From Endothia cerciana (Eukaryota > Ascomycota > Sordariomycetes > Diaporthales > Cryphonectriaceae), in assembly GCA_026119935.1 (NCBI GenBank), contig JALRMH010000013.1, positions 62,001 to 126,000 of the forward strand: 64,000 nt of DNA, in the 5' to 3' direction. The position numbers and the translations under genes are program-made. Below the pieces are notes generated by a model. That model was not told the DNA's origin. It did no database searches and saw only the letters and a program-made list of their open reading frames with translations. Positions 1 through 10,402 of the stretch are shown one piece after another; position 1 is the stretch's first letter; every line of letters begins with the position of its first letter.

Positions 1-13
1 CAAACATTTCACC

Positions 14-1207
14 ATGTCGTCTGACAACATCCGCGGCAACGGACTTCAAAGGCTCGACGCTGCCCTGCTAGACTATGCTCAAAATCTAGAGCGGTCTCGA
101 ACTGCGATAACACGCTTCGATAACGATCTGCCCCAATCATGGGATTCACCTCATTCATCGCACGACTCGACACCAACACAAACCCCGAGTCCCAGTACCC
201 CTGACGAGATCTGGCAACTCAAGATAGATCATTTGGCATCACTTCCCTACAATCAGTTCGGGGTCCAACTACATGAAGAGAGGGAACGCATCATCAGAGC
301 AGTTGAGCATCATACATTCCACGTACCAGTTGGCACAAACTATGACGAGCTTGCTCACGAGAATGTCAGAAAAGACTGGACTCAGCAGGGAATTTGGGAC
401 ACCAGATGGACTTCTTTCCCTAACGGACGGTGGAAACACGAGGAACCGACCACGCTGCCACATTTCGGGCACCAAGAGGCATCGCAGCCCCTCAACCAGT
501 TCATGTATCAGGTGTCAAAAGAGCGCAAGCGCATTCGAGACGAAGCAGAATCAGAGGAGCGCGAGCGGGTTCGAAACGAAACGATGCGCAAGGAGAACAT
601 CCCCTTGGACCCCCCAGATATCAACACAGTCGCCTACAAGAACGTGAAGAGGATCTGGATTCGGAGGGGCATCTGGGATACGAGGTGGGAGATTATCCCT
701 GGGATGTCGTGGAAACATGAATATCCCATTGAGGTACTGCCCGGTCATCATCCTGCTCATCTGCAGGCGAATGCACTGGGGGACTGCCAACCCGCTGTTG
801 AGATGCACCACAGCGTCTTCATAAGTCCAGACGGGCAAAGAGGTGACATGGAGGTTGACCTGCCCGAAGCAGCAAGCAATAATCATCATCCAAAACAGAG
901 ACCATACCGCCGAAAGAAGTGTCATATGAAAGCTGCGCGGCGGCGGCGGCGCTTGGGCAGGGGGGGGTCTGCGGGAGGAGCATATGGCCCTGTGCAGCCT
1001 TCGGGGGTGTGCAAATCTCCCGGAGGAAAACAGGCAGGATCTCGGCGGTTTGCTTCCTGCAGCGTGGACAACGAGATTGCCGGAACACCCTTGCGCAGAA
1101 GCCAGCGGATACAGCTCAAGGTAGACAGCTCTCAGCCTATCCACACCAGCTCTCCTGGATGGCTAGATCGCCTGAGGCCGAGATGCAAGGGCGTTGTTCT
1201 GGCTTGA
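14..1207 (+). CDS. Uncharacterised 397-aa protein with a duplicated IWDTRW module
   Basis: Single open frame with an ATG 14 bases into the window, so its promoter lies outside. I do not recognise the family. The protein carries two copies of one module, about residues 80-143 and 161-236. Each begins with NQF and a charged helix (EERERI, then KERKRI), runs through NV(R/K) to the shared core GIWDTRW, and ends in WKHE. A serine/proline-rich stretch precedes the modules. A basic region follows (about 295-330), then a tail with LRRSQRI, a motif that recurs at the ends of other ORFs in this window. The basic tail suggests nuclear or nucleic-acid association, which is inference. The gene is intact. 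Confidence 0.6.
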   Translation: MSSDNIRGNGLQRLDAALLDYAQNLERSRTAITRFDNDLPQSWDSPHSSHDSTPTQTPSPSTPDEIWQLKIDHLASLPYNQFGVQLHEERERIIRAVEHHTFHVPVGTNYDELAHENVRKDWTQQGIWDTRWTSFPNGRWKHEEPTTLPHFGHQEASQPLNQFMYQVSKERKRIRDEAESEERERVRNETMRKENIPLDPPDINTVAYKNVKRIWIRRGIWDTRWEIIPGMSWKHEYPIEVLPGHHPAHLQANALGDCQPAVEMHHSVFISPDGQRGDMEVDLPEAASNNHHPKQRPYRRKKCHMKAARRRRRLGRGGSAGGAYGPVQPSGVCKSPGGKQAGSRRFASCSVDNEIAGTPLRRSQRIQLKVDSSQPIHTSSPGWLDRLRPRCKGVVLA

Positions 1208-2820
1208 CACCCAATACAGCACCAGAATATTAACAAGAGGTAGGCAAGTGGACTCGCCTTGTCTATAATCAGGAAGAGGAGCATTTCGAAACAAGCTCAA
1301 AGCTTGTTTTCCAACCAGCGCAATAACTATGGCTAGAAAGTTTTCCCGAGTATATTTGATTTTGGTTAGGCATGATGGGTTTGAGTATACGGAAGGAAGC
1401 CTAGATGAAAGAATGAGTACAGGATAAAAGCAACAACTGAAGCCAAATAGCAACCAACAATGAAATCGATAGGAACACTGCTGAAGTCTCCTGATCAACA
1501 TGACAAGGGGTAATGAGCTCCAGAAAGTTCCTACTGAACAAATATCGTCTTGACATTGGTTGTTTCTGGTATGACGATCCGAGAGAGGATTACGGAAGAG
1601 AGAAACGAAGAGGTCCGTGAAGCGCAGATGCTGAGATTGCAGCGGATCGCTCGTCGTGCAGGTATGAGCGGAGACATCCCCAGCGGCTGAGCATGGTAGC
1701 TTCGGTACTGGAAGAAGCTGAACGAGACGTTGAGACCGCCCAACCAGCACGCCGTCCAGAGACACAAGGCGCTGGTCGCCATGTACGCTCGTCCAATCAA
1801 GATGAAAAGGGGAAGAGAAAAAGGCGGTGGAGAAAGAAGAGGGGTTATCAAAATCATTGCAAGCACATGTACCTCAACTCACGGGGGTGATGTTCTTTTC
1901 GTAAATCCACTGCAGCGCCGACATCAAGTGCTGGGACCACCTTGTACAGGGTTGAATCCTTCCGAATCTAGCGCTTGCGTGAGGCCAGCAAGGGAGTCAG
2001 GCCACCTCCCTTATCAAGAAGGGTGGACCGACCGACCAGCTTAAAACCCTGCTTTTTTACCAAGCCGCGGAGCTTCTCACGTCCGCAACTCTCGAGGGGA
2101 AAATTGGGGATACCGCAGGTTAGGATTTTGGTTAAAGGTCAGTCAGTGTCAGGTCAAGACAGGGGGACCAGTGATATTTTCTGATTTTCTGGTGAATATC
2201 TGAAACTGGTGATTTTGGAACAAATCAGTTCGATAGTAGACCTATACCGTCTTCATCCTGCCAAGTAAGTTCGGTCGCTCGTCCAAAGGTGCTGGTGGAG
2301 ACGGGCGGGGACCGACCTTGCATGGACGGCGAAGGAGGCTTGAGGATCCTTCGGCGAGACAACGTTGCAACAGGGCATGGCGTGATCTGTGTGGCCAGCT
2401 ACTGCGGTAACATATTATGACCGCCGAAACCCGCCGCTTGTCTGCTATAACGTATGTCTGCCCGGAATTTGTTTGGTGCTCGTTTTTGGATTGGGAATCC
2501 CGCTCGGCTACGCACCTTTGTCTACAACCCCCCAACCTTTACCACGACAAGCAGAGAGGTATCTCACTGCGTCTCCTCACCGCACGGTTCCTCCACGGAC
2601 AGTTCTTGCCCACCAGCTCTACTCTACAGGCCTCCACTCGCTCGCCTACGGCCGACGAAAGACCCTGAGAGCTGGCTCGAGTGCAGACTAATCCGAGGCG
2701 GCGGCGTGGCTGGGCTGGCCAGTGAGGTGCCACATCTGCAATATTTGGACAATCCATATTCGACCTCTGCTTCTTCTGTTCATTCCTATCCCCTCCAAGA
2801 GTCAAGGCTGCTCTTTTGGA
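1208..2820. other. No gene recognised
   Basis: Only short overlapping frames without family resemblance are present. The part from about 2250 onward may include the decayed 5' region of the coiled-coil family relic that follows. Confidence 0.5.
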
Positions 2821-2824
2821 ATCA

Positions 2825-4190
2825 AAGCCTGGGTGGGTGGGACTCCTGAGCTTATTCTCGGGGGATTTTTCGTCATCCCTATCTCCTGCACTATTTCATA
2901 CTAATCGTGATATAGAGGTCCGAACAGCTGCTTGCCAGCTATGTCTCTCTCTCGCCGTCACCCTACCCGTGTACTACGACGAACCCAAATACACCGCTGG
3001 CCGAGGATGAGGAGGAGAATGACCGTATCTTTTCAAGAGATACGAAGCGTTCTCGCCCAGTGTCTAGCGATCATAGCAGCAGTTCGCCATCCATCAACTC
3101 CTCTCACAGCATTTGTCCAACATGGCCTCCCACCAATGTCGACATTACGCATAGGCCAGCCTTGGCTTCGTGGCAACCAGATCAACGCCTAGAAAAAAAT
3201 CTATCTTGACATACACTGGGTTACGCAGGAACATGGCAAAGGCGCTTTTTTCAAGATTCATAGCTACATTAGGCAAGAGAGGGGTCCACGCCGCAATCAT
3301 GGCACCCGCGGTCTTCATTTTCATCCCTCCGGAACGCATTCGTCACCTTCTTCACTTCGATCCTGACCCTAACGCTAAATACTTGGGTCCGAGCACAATC
3401 GCTCTGACTTTTGAGATGATCAGGCCGCCGGCCCTCGTGCTCCCAAAAGCGTTTGCAGGAGATCAGGTAGATAGAATCAAATCCCTACGCACACTGACTG
3501 CCCAGTCATGTTTTACTATATATGCAGTTATCGCAAGCAGGAGATTTCCAGCTTCATGGATGCAGAATCTTTGCACAGCAGTCTCAACACAGACTATGCC
3601 CAGTATTGTGACCGCCTTGCATTTCCGGTCGTCCCGACATTATATGGTGGTCAGGGCGGACAGATGCTTGAGGGAGACCCGTCTTTCTGAGAGACTATGC
3701 CCCCCGATTACGACAGCGTAGCTGCACAAACCTTGCTTCCTATGTTTTCCTGTAAGTATTTCTTATATCTGGCAAATGATTGGTCTGACTCTTTATTAGC
3801 TGGCAAAAAACGCAATCGGGGCGGCTCTGCGTCCGGAGTTGAACTTGCAACTCTCTATCTAAGAAACGTGCTGCTACTACAGAGGCACTCCTGGACGCTC
3901 GACTTCAGACCTATAGGCATGAGATTGCTGGACTTTATGATGCCTTCAGATCGGAAGTTAGAGGATTGCTTGCTGCCCAGAAGAAGGAACTACTGGAGGT
4001 GCTGGCTGCCTCGGAAGATCGGGTCAGAGGTGATGTAGTCGATGGACTTGAGAGTTTGATCGATGAGAAAGTCTTGCATGAGATGGAGGGGGTACAGGAG
4101 GCAGTACAAGATCATGTGATGGACAGCATTACCTCAATGTCTTTAACGGCTGAGTTAACATTTCCCCCATCATGCCATATATTAAGTTAA
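2825..4190 (+). pseudogene. Decayed coiled-coil protein of an unnamed fungal family, copy 1
   Basis: The gene is spread over at least three frames. A serine-rich N-terminal part lies at 2960-3210. A conserved core at 3230-3530 carries FIFIPPERI and SLRTLTAQSCFTIY. The frame then shifts to one with LYGGQGGQM near 3640-3680. A heptad-rich C-terminus lies at 3966-4190, starting LLAAQKKELLEVL. The same order (IPPE-like block, SL..LA.QT block, LYGG.GG block, coiled coil) is seen at 26851-28231 and 52010-52890 on the other strand. I recall this architecture from many Aspergillus proteins without a functional name. A GC-rich block, AGCCTGGGTGGGTGGG, lies just upstream at 2826. The function is unknown. 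Confidence 0.6.
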
Positions 4191-4195
4191 ATAAG

Positions 4196-5265
4196 ACGCG
4201 ATTGCTTCTCCACCTCCTGGGCTGAAAACGAATTTACTGCTTTAAGCTCTTCCAGCGCTTCATCTGTGTTCGGATGATCCGCATTTTGGGGCTTCTCTGA
4301 TACATCTCTGCATGGAACGAAGAGCCGACTCCATGGCACAACTGCATCAATGGGCCGACAGACAACTTGCCAAGATATTTCTCAAGTAGCTGCTCAGTCC
4401 CCAGCGAAGCAGTCCAGCAATACAAGTCTTCGTCAGTAGTGATTAAGGAGACCTAAGAAACTACCTTTCTGGACAGCGATACGCCCCTCTAGCAGTCGAT
4501 TCAGCCTTCCACAGGTCGCTGTACGAAGCCTGGCACTTTTTCTCTTCGCGTTCGAGACGACCCTTTTGAACGACGATTCAGTCATCGTCGTCGTAGTCAG
4601 TCGAGAGAAGGCAACGAAGTCGTCCTCATCCTCCTGAAGCCACTGGTGGTCCAGTTCGTGGCCTTCGTAGTCTGCCAGGAAGGCGGCGAAGTTGCCCGTC
4701 GGTTTTGCCTGTGAAATCGCAGTAGGCAACATACCGGTCACAGGCACGCCGTCGCTCGTTTTCTAGATGTTTTGTTGACCAGCAGCCTTCCTTTCCACAT
4801 ACGCAGCATTTCTTCTTCCAGTTGCCGCGCTGGTGAGAGTTCTGATCGCTATAGCTGCGGTTACTGTCACGGCTGCTGCGGCCTCGGCTGCAATAGGGAA
4901 GAAAACTATTGCCTGAGAGGCCTCTGCTACGGTTGCTGCTGTAACGGCGATCAAGATAGTACTGGTTGTCTTGGTCGTCGTCTTCTCGAGGCTCTGCTAG
5001 CAGGTGTTGAGGTGCTGCGCGGTTGAGATGGGTAGCGATAGACGATCGCATATCTGAAAACAGCATTTCGCACACCTGGGCAGGCTTGAAAAGGGCGTGC
5101 TCAAGCTCGTGGACGCCGCGGCAGGAGGCTATCACAGCTGTTCTCAGCGCCTCTTCGCCTTGAAAGTCTGGGGCAAGGGCGCGTTGGCACAGCTGAAGCT
5201 TATCGAGCAGCATCTGAAGGATCTCGTGGAGATTCTTCTGAGAGTTTTATCGACAAAGGCTCTAG
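4196..5265 (-). mobile_element. Ty1/Copia retrotransposon gag relic
   Basis: The minus strand encodes a gag-like protein. Its N-terminal helical part includes DKLQLCQRAL and the CRGV..LE.ALFKPA region typical of fungal Copia gag. An Arg/Ser/Tyr-rich stretch follows, then a zinc knuckle CCVCGKEGCWSTKH with ER after it. The following FLADYEGHE segment, typical of the same proteins, is in another frame, so there is a frameshift near 4710. Decayed coding continues to about 4200. No protease, integrase, reverse transcriptase or LTR is present, so this is a fragment. It sits directly against the NACHT relic. Confidence 0.75.
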
Positions 5266-5294
5266 AAGGAGGTTAAAGTCTAGTCTATATAATA

Positions 5295-5654
5295 TTAATG
5301 GCAATTCACTTTTATATCGAAATAGATCTTGATCTTGGCGTTTTCCGGGGACTGCTTGCGGCCGTCGGTAAAGTCGAAGTAGAAGTAGAGTAAGACGTGG
5401 GGATCCGCGGGGTCGGTGGGAATCTGTTGGGGAGGTGGTCGATAATAGCAGAGCTGAGCACTTGTCTTGCCGCAACCAGGAATACCGTTCAGCCAGGGGA
5501 AGGAAGCAGGCACTGTTTGCCAAAGCCGAGAATTGTGCGCCTTGAAGGGAACCACTAGCTGTGGAATGTGACAGACCGGTTGTGGAGCCAGGTAGTAACG
5601 TCGGCAACACTCCGGGACTGGATGTTTGCCTTGCTGAAGGGTAGCCGATATCAC
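5295..5654 (-). pseudogene. NACHT-type NTPase (NLR-like) P-loop relic
   Basis: The minus strand holds WLNGIPGCGKT, a Walker A motif in the context usual for fungal NACHT proteins. After a frame-disturbed gap it holds HVLLYFYFDFTDGRKQS, which matches the strand-2 region of the same domain. The sensor, Walker B and repeat regions are absent. The gag relic begins just beyond its 3' end, so retroelement insertion may have cut the gene (inference). Confidence 0.7.
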
Positions 5655-5699
5655 GACATGCTTCTGAAGAACTATGGCTCACATCCTTAGAATGACCGA

Positions 5700-6086
5700 G
5701 GCGCACTGTGAGCTTTTCCCGTGTACGACACCGGTAGTAATCTGATCAGGGCATCTTGGTGAAGGTTTGGATCCCACGCAAAGAGAAAGGCGAGCGGCGC
5801 CGGGTCACCGGATGATGGAGATGTTCTAGAGCCAAGACCTGAATTTCAATGTCTAGTGGCCCTCCTTGTCACTTGTCTCAGCTGCTGCCCGCATGCCCAA
5901 GTCTATCGAGTTCGTGGCTTTATCACGAGCATCATCCAGATCAGGTGGCAAGAACGGGCGACCCCGCCGACCGTGACAACGACCTATCGTGTTGTCTGAA
6001 TGGCAGGGAGGTGGGCATCGGCGTCCGCATGTCGTTGAGGACGACTCCGAAGTCCATGAGACCGGTGATATGTTTTGAGGTCCATA
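5700..6086. other. No gene recognised
   Basis: This is the space between the NACHT relic and the end of the HNH gene. Short frames here antiparallel the HNH 3' end and were not accepted. Confidence 0.5.
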
Positions 6087-7946
6087 TTAGGATGAATCCG
6101 TGCCGAACGAGGCAGAGAGCCCGGGTGGGTTTTCGGCACCTGCCTGCTCGTCGTCGATGTCCTGAGGGGACTGCGAACAGCGTGACCTGGACCCTTCGCC
6201 TGAGGGTAGGCTCTCCCCACACGAGTTGCGATTGGACGGGTTGGGGGGCTTGTCTCGCTTGCGCCATCCTGGCCGGCCTCGCGGCATGATCTCCTGATCA
6301 CAATCCGAGTCGTTGTCGTGCGTGTCGAAACACTGCGCCAAGTCCTCGTCGCGCCACCTCGCCACGTCGTTGACCAACGGGTCATCATCGCTGTCCCTAT
6401 CCAAACGCGGCGCCAAATTCTCAAGATACCACCTCGATATATCATTCGCCAAAGGGTCCTCATCACTATCCATATGTAAACGCGGAGCCAGGTTCTCGTC
6501 GTACCATCGCGACACATCGTTCGCCAAGGGGTCGTGCTCCTCGCAGGGCAGGGTCAGTACCCGCCGCCGCCTCTTATGCTCCTGTCCGTAAAGGGCATCA
6601 TCTTCCGCATCTAGCTGGGACGCACTCCGCTTGCGTGAGCGACTCTGGCTCCTTGATTCCCTTTGTTGTCTTGCCCGGTCTTCCATCTCCTTCGGGCTCA
6701 TCCACTCCGCCTTGATTGATTTGGACCGGTTCGGGATTCTGGCCTCATCGGTACTGTCTTCGGCGACCAGAACATACCGCCTAGCAGCTTTGAGGAAAGG
6801 CTGTAATAAGCTGAAGATGGCGTATGCAAAGCGGGCAAAGAGGAATCGCCGAGCATCTTGGTAGTCTTCCATATCTGTCTGTAGGGAGAGGTTGTGGTAT
6901 AGGGCAACCACCTCAAGCTCTTTGGTAGGCTCGAGTACGTGTACGGCGAGGGCGTAATCTGGGCGGGCAGGAGTAGTCGTGGTGGCGGGCGAGGTGCTGG
7001 AAGTAGAGTCGGTGGTGGGTGGAGCGGGTCGCACGGGTTTCGGAACGAAGATGAGTCGGTGCGCATCGAAGAGGTAATGCAGATCGGCGCGTAATCTCAG
7101 GCGGTTCGCATCATCGTTGATGTTTCCAGCGCTCTGCCGGGTGTACTGTCCCATCATATTCGACACGAACCAATCCGTCATGGCCTGCGGGACGAGGTGG
7201 GCTGACTCTGTCGCGCCGCGATGACCACTCATGCGGCATCGTTCGGCTCCAGACCGTTGGTTCTCGATCATATGTACGATGTCTCCCGGTTGCGACACCG
7301 ATGATGGCAGCTGGTGAGCTGGGGGCTTGTGCGGAGCCAGCCACTCCTCGGGAAGTGGCCGGTGGGGAAAGCGCCAGTCAGAAAAGCTAGCGGTAATGGG
7401 ATAAGGCGAAGAGGGAGTCGATGGGTTGGATATCTGAAGCCAGTAGTCGCCAGGCTCCAATATGTCGTGCAGGGAGAGAGTAGGGAGTACAGGCTCGTGG
7501 CCGTCCCTGTCGCGTGATAATGATGCTTTGTCGAGGGCGTTGCCAGCGATAATGGCGCAAGCATGTAGAACAGTGGCATGATGAACGCCAGCACCGATGC
7601 TATACGGCTGTATGGATCCATCGCGGTCGGAGGGAAGGGAGTCAACACCTCGGAACACCAAGAGTATGTCGTGCGGTTCGTCGTAGTGAGGATGATGAAT
7701 GCGTACTCGAGGCTCTAGGCCATCTGAACCGCGTTTTGGCAGGGGGTGGAGTGTAGACACTGATGGGCCAGCAAGTGCCGCAAGAGCAGGTGCTAAAGCA
7801 GGAGGTCTGGCGACCATGATGGGAGGAGTATATATGATGATGGTTGCTTCAGCGGAACTCTGATGAGTCTGACGAGAAGTCGTTGGCAGGCGGACGGCCC
7901 ACATGACAGCGCGAGCACGGAGAGATGGACAGGGATGCCCTGCCAT
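6087..7946 (-). CDS. HNH_2-type endonuclease domain protein with a tandem-repeat tail
   Basis: Intact 619-aa frame. The core (about residues 230-305) follows the fungal HNH_2 pattern: CRMSGHRG, then AHLVPQAMTDWF, then NINDDANRLRLRADLHYLFD and VPK. The His of AHLVP, the Asn of DDANR and the His of DLHYLFD are the expected HNH positions. An upstream region (HYDEPHDILLVF) is shared with fungal proteins of this class. A nuclear-type basic segment (KRRRR) precedes three tandem copies of DPL.ND..RW..E.LA. The true start could be a later Met, near residue 44. Substrate and role are unknown; metal-dependent DNA cleavage is inferred from the fold. Confidence 0.75.
   Translation of the reverse strand: MAGHPCPSLRARAVMWAVRLPTTSRQTHQSSAEATIIIYTPPIMVARPPALAPALAALAGPSVSTLHPLPKRGSDGLEPRVRIHHPHYDEPHDILLVFRGVDSLPSDRDGSIQPYSIGAGVHHATVLHACAIIAGNALDKASLSRDRDGHEPVLPTLSLHDILEPGDYWLQISNPSTPSSPYPITASFSDWRFPHRPLPEEWLAPHKPPAHQLPSSVSQPGDIVHMIENQRSGAERCRMSGHRGATESAHLVPQAMTDWFVSNMMGQYTRQSAGNINDDANRLRLRADLHYLFDAHRLIFVPKPVRPAPPTTDSTSSTSPATTTTPARPDYALAVHVLEPTKELEVVALYHNLSLQTDMEDYQDARRFLFARFAYAIFSLLQPFLKAARRYVLVAEDSTDEARIPNRSKSIKAEWMSPKEMEDRARQQRESRSQSRSRKRSASQLDAEDDALYGQEHKRRRRVLTLPCEEHDPLANDVSRWYDENLAPRLHMDSDEDPLANDISRWYLENLAPRLDRDSDDDPLVNDVARWRDEDLAQCFDTHDNDSDCDQEIMPRGRPGWRKRDKPPNPSNRNSCGESLPSGEGSRSRCSQSPQDIDDEQAGAENPPGLSASFGTDSS
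6330..6535 (-). repeat. Three coding repeats of about 25 codons in the HNH protein
   Basis: Units of about 75 bp encode DPLANDVSRWYDENLAPRL, the same with ISRWYLENLAPRL, and a diverged DPLVNDVARWRDEDLAQ. The frame is kept throughout. Confidence 0.8.
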
Positions 7947-8186
7947 CCAATCCCAGGTGCTGTACGGCCCTACCCCCAGACAGAACTACAGAGAGGCTCA
8001 GATTCAATATCGAACAGTACATATGCACTGACGCTGCTGCATGCGATGCACGTGCACCATAGTTGGTAGCTGGGACGGTGGGAGAATTTGCCAAGTAGCG
8101 CTTATAAGTGAACCTCCATTGCTGCTGGACAGCGCCCACGCTCCGGCCGGGGTGTATTTGCGATGAGCTGGTAGTCCCATCCCTTC

Positions 8187-8377
8187 GGGGGGGGGGGGGG
8201 GGGGGGGAAAAGGTTTTAGTAGGTTTGGGGTCCAAAAAAATTAATTGAACCACGAGAAATTTTTATTGGTTTTATTGAAAAAAAAAAAGGGGGGGGGAGA
8301 TAAANNNNNNNNNNCCCGTGGCGGCGCGGGTGTCTGGGCCCGTGGGGTGCCGCCCCCCGCCCGGGGGGGGGGGGGCG
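8187..8377. other. Assembly-problem zone: G run, A run, ten Ns, C/G runs
   Basis: A run of about 20 G starts at 8187, then an A/G run near 8280, Ns at 8305-8314 and further C and G runs to 8377. The sequence here cannot be trusted, and the intergenic distance is uncertain. Confidence 0.9.
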
Positions 8378-8395
8378 GCCAGAAGGTTTTCGTAC

Positions 8396-8625
8396 GGAGT
8401 CGGTCGCTTCAAGGTCTCTGAAGCGCTCGTACTGTTGATTGCGTAGATGGACAGATACTCTGGCGAGGGGACGTACAGACCGTCGCCTGGCTTGAGGATT
8501 AGCACAGCGTTCCTTCTGGAGAGTGTAGAACAACGCGAGGATATCGCGAAGCGCAGCCAGGTCCTCAGAAACGTAGTCTGTCTCTTCCACCTGACTGTCT
8601 GTGGTTGATAGCAACCACTGATCAG
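8396..8625 (-). pseudogene. Fragment of an unknown protein cut by the assembly gap
   Basis: The minus strand holds a protein-like frame (ETDYVSEDLAALRDILALFY). It switches to another frame holding LKPGDGLYVPSPEYLSIYA, then runs into the G/C runs. It abuts dispersed repeat copy A. The family is not recognised. Confidence 0.35.
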
Positions 8626-8930
8626 TGTTGGTAGGCCACAAACGTTAGAGGCAGATCTGCAGGCAGTACAGGTCGTTGATTCAGGTGGTTGTTCTTGTAT
8701 TAAGAAGGAAGGAAGCTATCTAGGCCAGTCTGCCTGGCCTGGGTCTATGTGGGCTGTGGGTTTTGGCATCTGCCTGGCCTGGGTCTATGCGGGCTGTGGG
8801 TTTTGGCATCTGCCTGGCCTGGGTCTAAGTAGGCTGTGGGTTTTGGCATCTGCCTGGTCGGGCCGATGCCCTACCCGAATCGGCCCGCCAGCCACTCGGT
8901 TGCCAGCTCCCTCCAACTGTCAATCCACAC
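8626..8930 (+). repeat. Dispersed repeat, copy A
   Basis: Begins TGTTGGTAGGCCACAAACG and ends in CAATCCACAC. It shares most of its length with 29215-29418 (inverted), 32144-32402 and 47883-48086. The copy holds an internal 40-bp tandem array from 8731 (TGCCTGGCCTGGGTCTA units, three and a part) that the other copies lack. It has no coding capacity. It ends 216 bp before the F-box start codon. Confidence 0.85.
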
Positions 8931-9041
8931 TTAAGAGTGCTTCGATAAATTCACAACGAGTCACGTGCAGGGCCACGAATGCGAGTAAACACAAACAGGC
9001 TAGCCCAGTCCAGATCCAGACCACTACATAACGGGCCATCC

Positions 9042-9095
9042 TTCCTCTCTTTCCTGCAACACACGTCGTTCCTCTCTTTCCTGCAACACACGTCG
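9042..9095 (+). repeat. 27-bp direct duplication in the F-box gene leader
   Basis: Two exact copies of a pyrimidine-rich unit, TTCCTCTCTTTCCTGCAACA followed by CACGTCG, lie 50-100 bp upstream of the start codon. They may be promoter or 5' UTR. Confidence 0.85.
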
Positions 9096-9145
9096 TTATT
9101 CGCACAACCTATCAACAAACATAACATCCCAACACGTCAGTCAGC

Positions 9146-10402
9146 ATGGGCCAGATGTTCCAGCTCGTGGCCCCCAAGGCAAAGCTGTACTTGCCCTGGC
9201 AGGGCAAGCTTGGAGAGATGCTCTTTGACGGTACTGCAGAGCAACTCGTCTACCTTCTCGCTATCCCTGTCCAGCCACAGAACAACGACCACGGCTGTTC
9301 ACCTCTTTCCTCCCACCCTGTCCCATCTTCTTCCACTACATCAGCGCAGCCCCAGAGCCACCAGTCTACCGCCGAGACGCCCCCTGTCGACTGCTCCTCT
9401 GGGCCTCACGAGCGTGCCAAGTCCACCGAGAGCGACGCCCCCGAAGGGAAGGCTGACGCCGACCGTCACGTCACCATCTCTACTCTCCCAGACGACATAC
9501 ACCGCCTCATCTTCGCGCAGATTGACTCCCTGGTGGACACTATCTCGTTCGGTATCACGTGCCGGCGCTTCTGGCCGCTCGCCCGAAAACTCGTCTACGA
9601 TCATTACGTATCACTGCTGGGATCTTGGGCAGGTGAGCCAATCGTCTGTGTCGGGGAAGACATCAAGCCGGGCGATTTCCCGCCCGGCTTGTTCTCGCCA
9701 GAAGAGGTGGATGAGCTGAACCAGCAGACGCTCGACCTCGCCGACGAACCCAACTTCCTTGGCAGCACTGAACAAGACAATGTCGTGCCTTTCACTCTTT
9801 ATCACTTCACCTCTCCCCTTGTTTCCGAGGAAAAGATAGAGGTCGACATTGCATCGGAGGCACACCACCTGTGCTTTGGAGTCTTGGACAAAAAGGGGCG
9901 GGGGGATCTCGCGCTCACGATGGTAGTTCACGAGATCTGTGTCAAAGACTCAACCTTTTTCCCCCGAGACCAGCCGTGGATCCTCCGAAACCTGACGACG
10001 AAGGAGTTTGTCCGCGCAGAGGCCATCGCGCTGAAACCAGAATTCATCCACGGCCCGCACATTGACGCTGTCGGCTTCGGCGAGGTCATCATGTCGCGCA
10101 TTTCCTGGTCCTCATCGCGTTCCGTCAGCATGACCGACCCCTCACACATCTCCAGGGGTGTCTGGGCTGGGCACAGCTTCGATATCACCACCTGGGCGAG
10201 CCACGCAGCCGAGGCCGAGGATATCACCACCGGGGCGGGCTTCGCAGCTGAGGCCGAGGCGGCCGCGGCCGCGGCGGAGTCGGCGGGCAAGTGGAAGGAT
10301 GTGAGCGACGAGGTGGCGCGTGAGATCGCAAGCATCTGGGAGGGCGAGTATGGCCCTAACTGGCGCAGGGTCGTCTGCAGGAAGCCTTCGTATCGGGGAT
10401 GA
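9146..10402 (+). CDS. F-box-like domain protein
   Basis: Intact 418-aa frame. An N-terminal block (QLVAPKAKLYLPWQGKLGE) is followed by a Ser/Pro-rich linker and an F-box-like helix set at about residues 112-150 (LPDDIHRLIFAQ, then CRRFWPLARK). The C-terminal half contains PWILRNLTTKEFVRAEAIALKPEF in pieces that I recall from a large fungal F-box family. An Ala/Glu-rich low-complexity stretch lies near residues 355-385. F-box proteins act as substrate receptors of SCF ubiquitin ligases; the target here is unknown. The ATG is chosen because it opens the conserved N-terminal block. Confidence 0.75.
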   Translation: MGQMFQLVAPKAKLYLPWQGKLGEMLFDGTAEQLVYLLAIPVQPQNNDHGCSPLSSHPVPSSSTTSAQPQSHQSTAETPPVDCSSGPHERAKSTESDAPEGKADADRHVTISTLPDDIHRLIFAQIDSLVDTISFGITCRRFWPLARKLVYDHYVSLLGSWAGEPIVCVGEDIKPGDFPPGLFSPEEVDELNQQTLDLADEPNFLGSTEQDNVVPFTLYHFTSPLVSEEKIEVDIASEAHHLCFGVLDKKGRGDLALTMVVHEICVKDSTFFPRDQPWILRNLTTKEFVRAEAIALKPEFIHGPHIDAVGFGEVIMSRISWSSSRSVSMTDPSHISRGVWAGHSFDITTWASHAAEAEDITTGAGFAAEAEAAAAAAESAGKWKDVSDEVAREIASIWEGEYGPNWRRVVCRKPSYRG

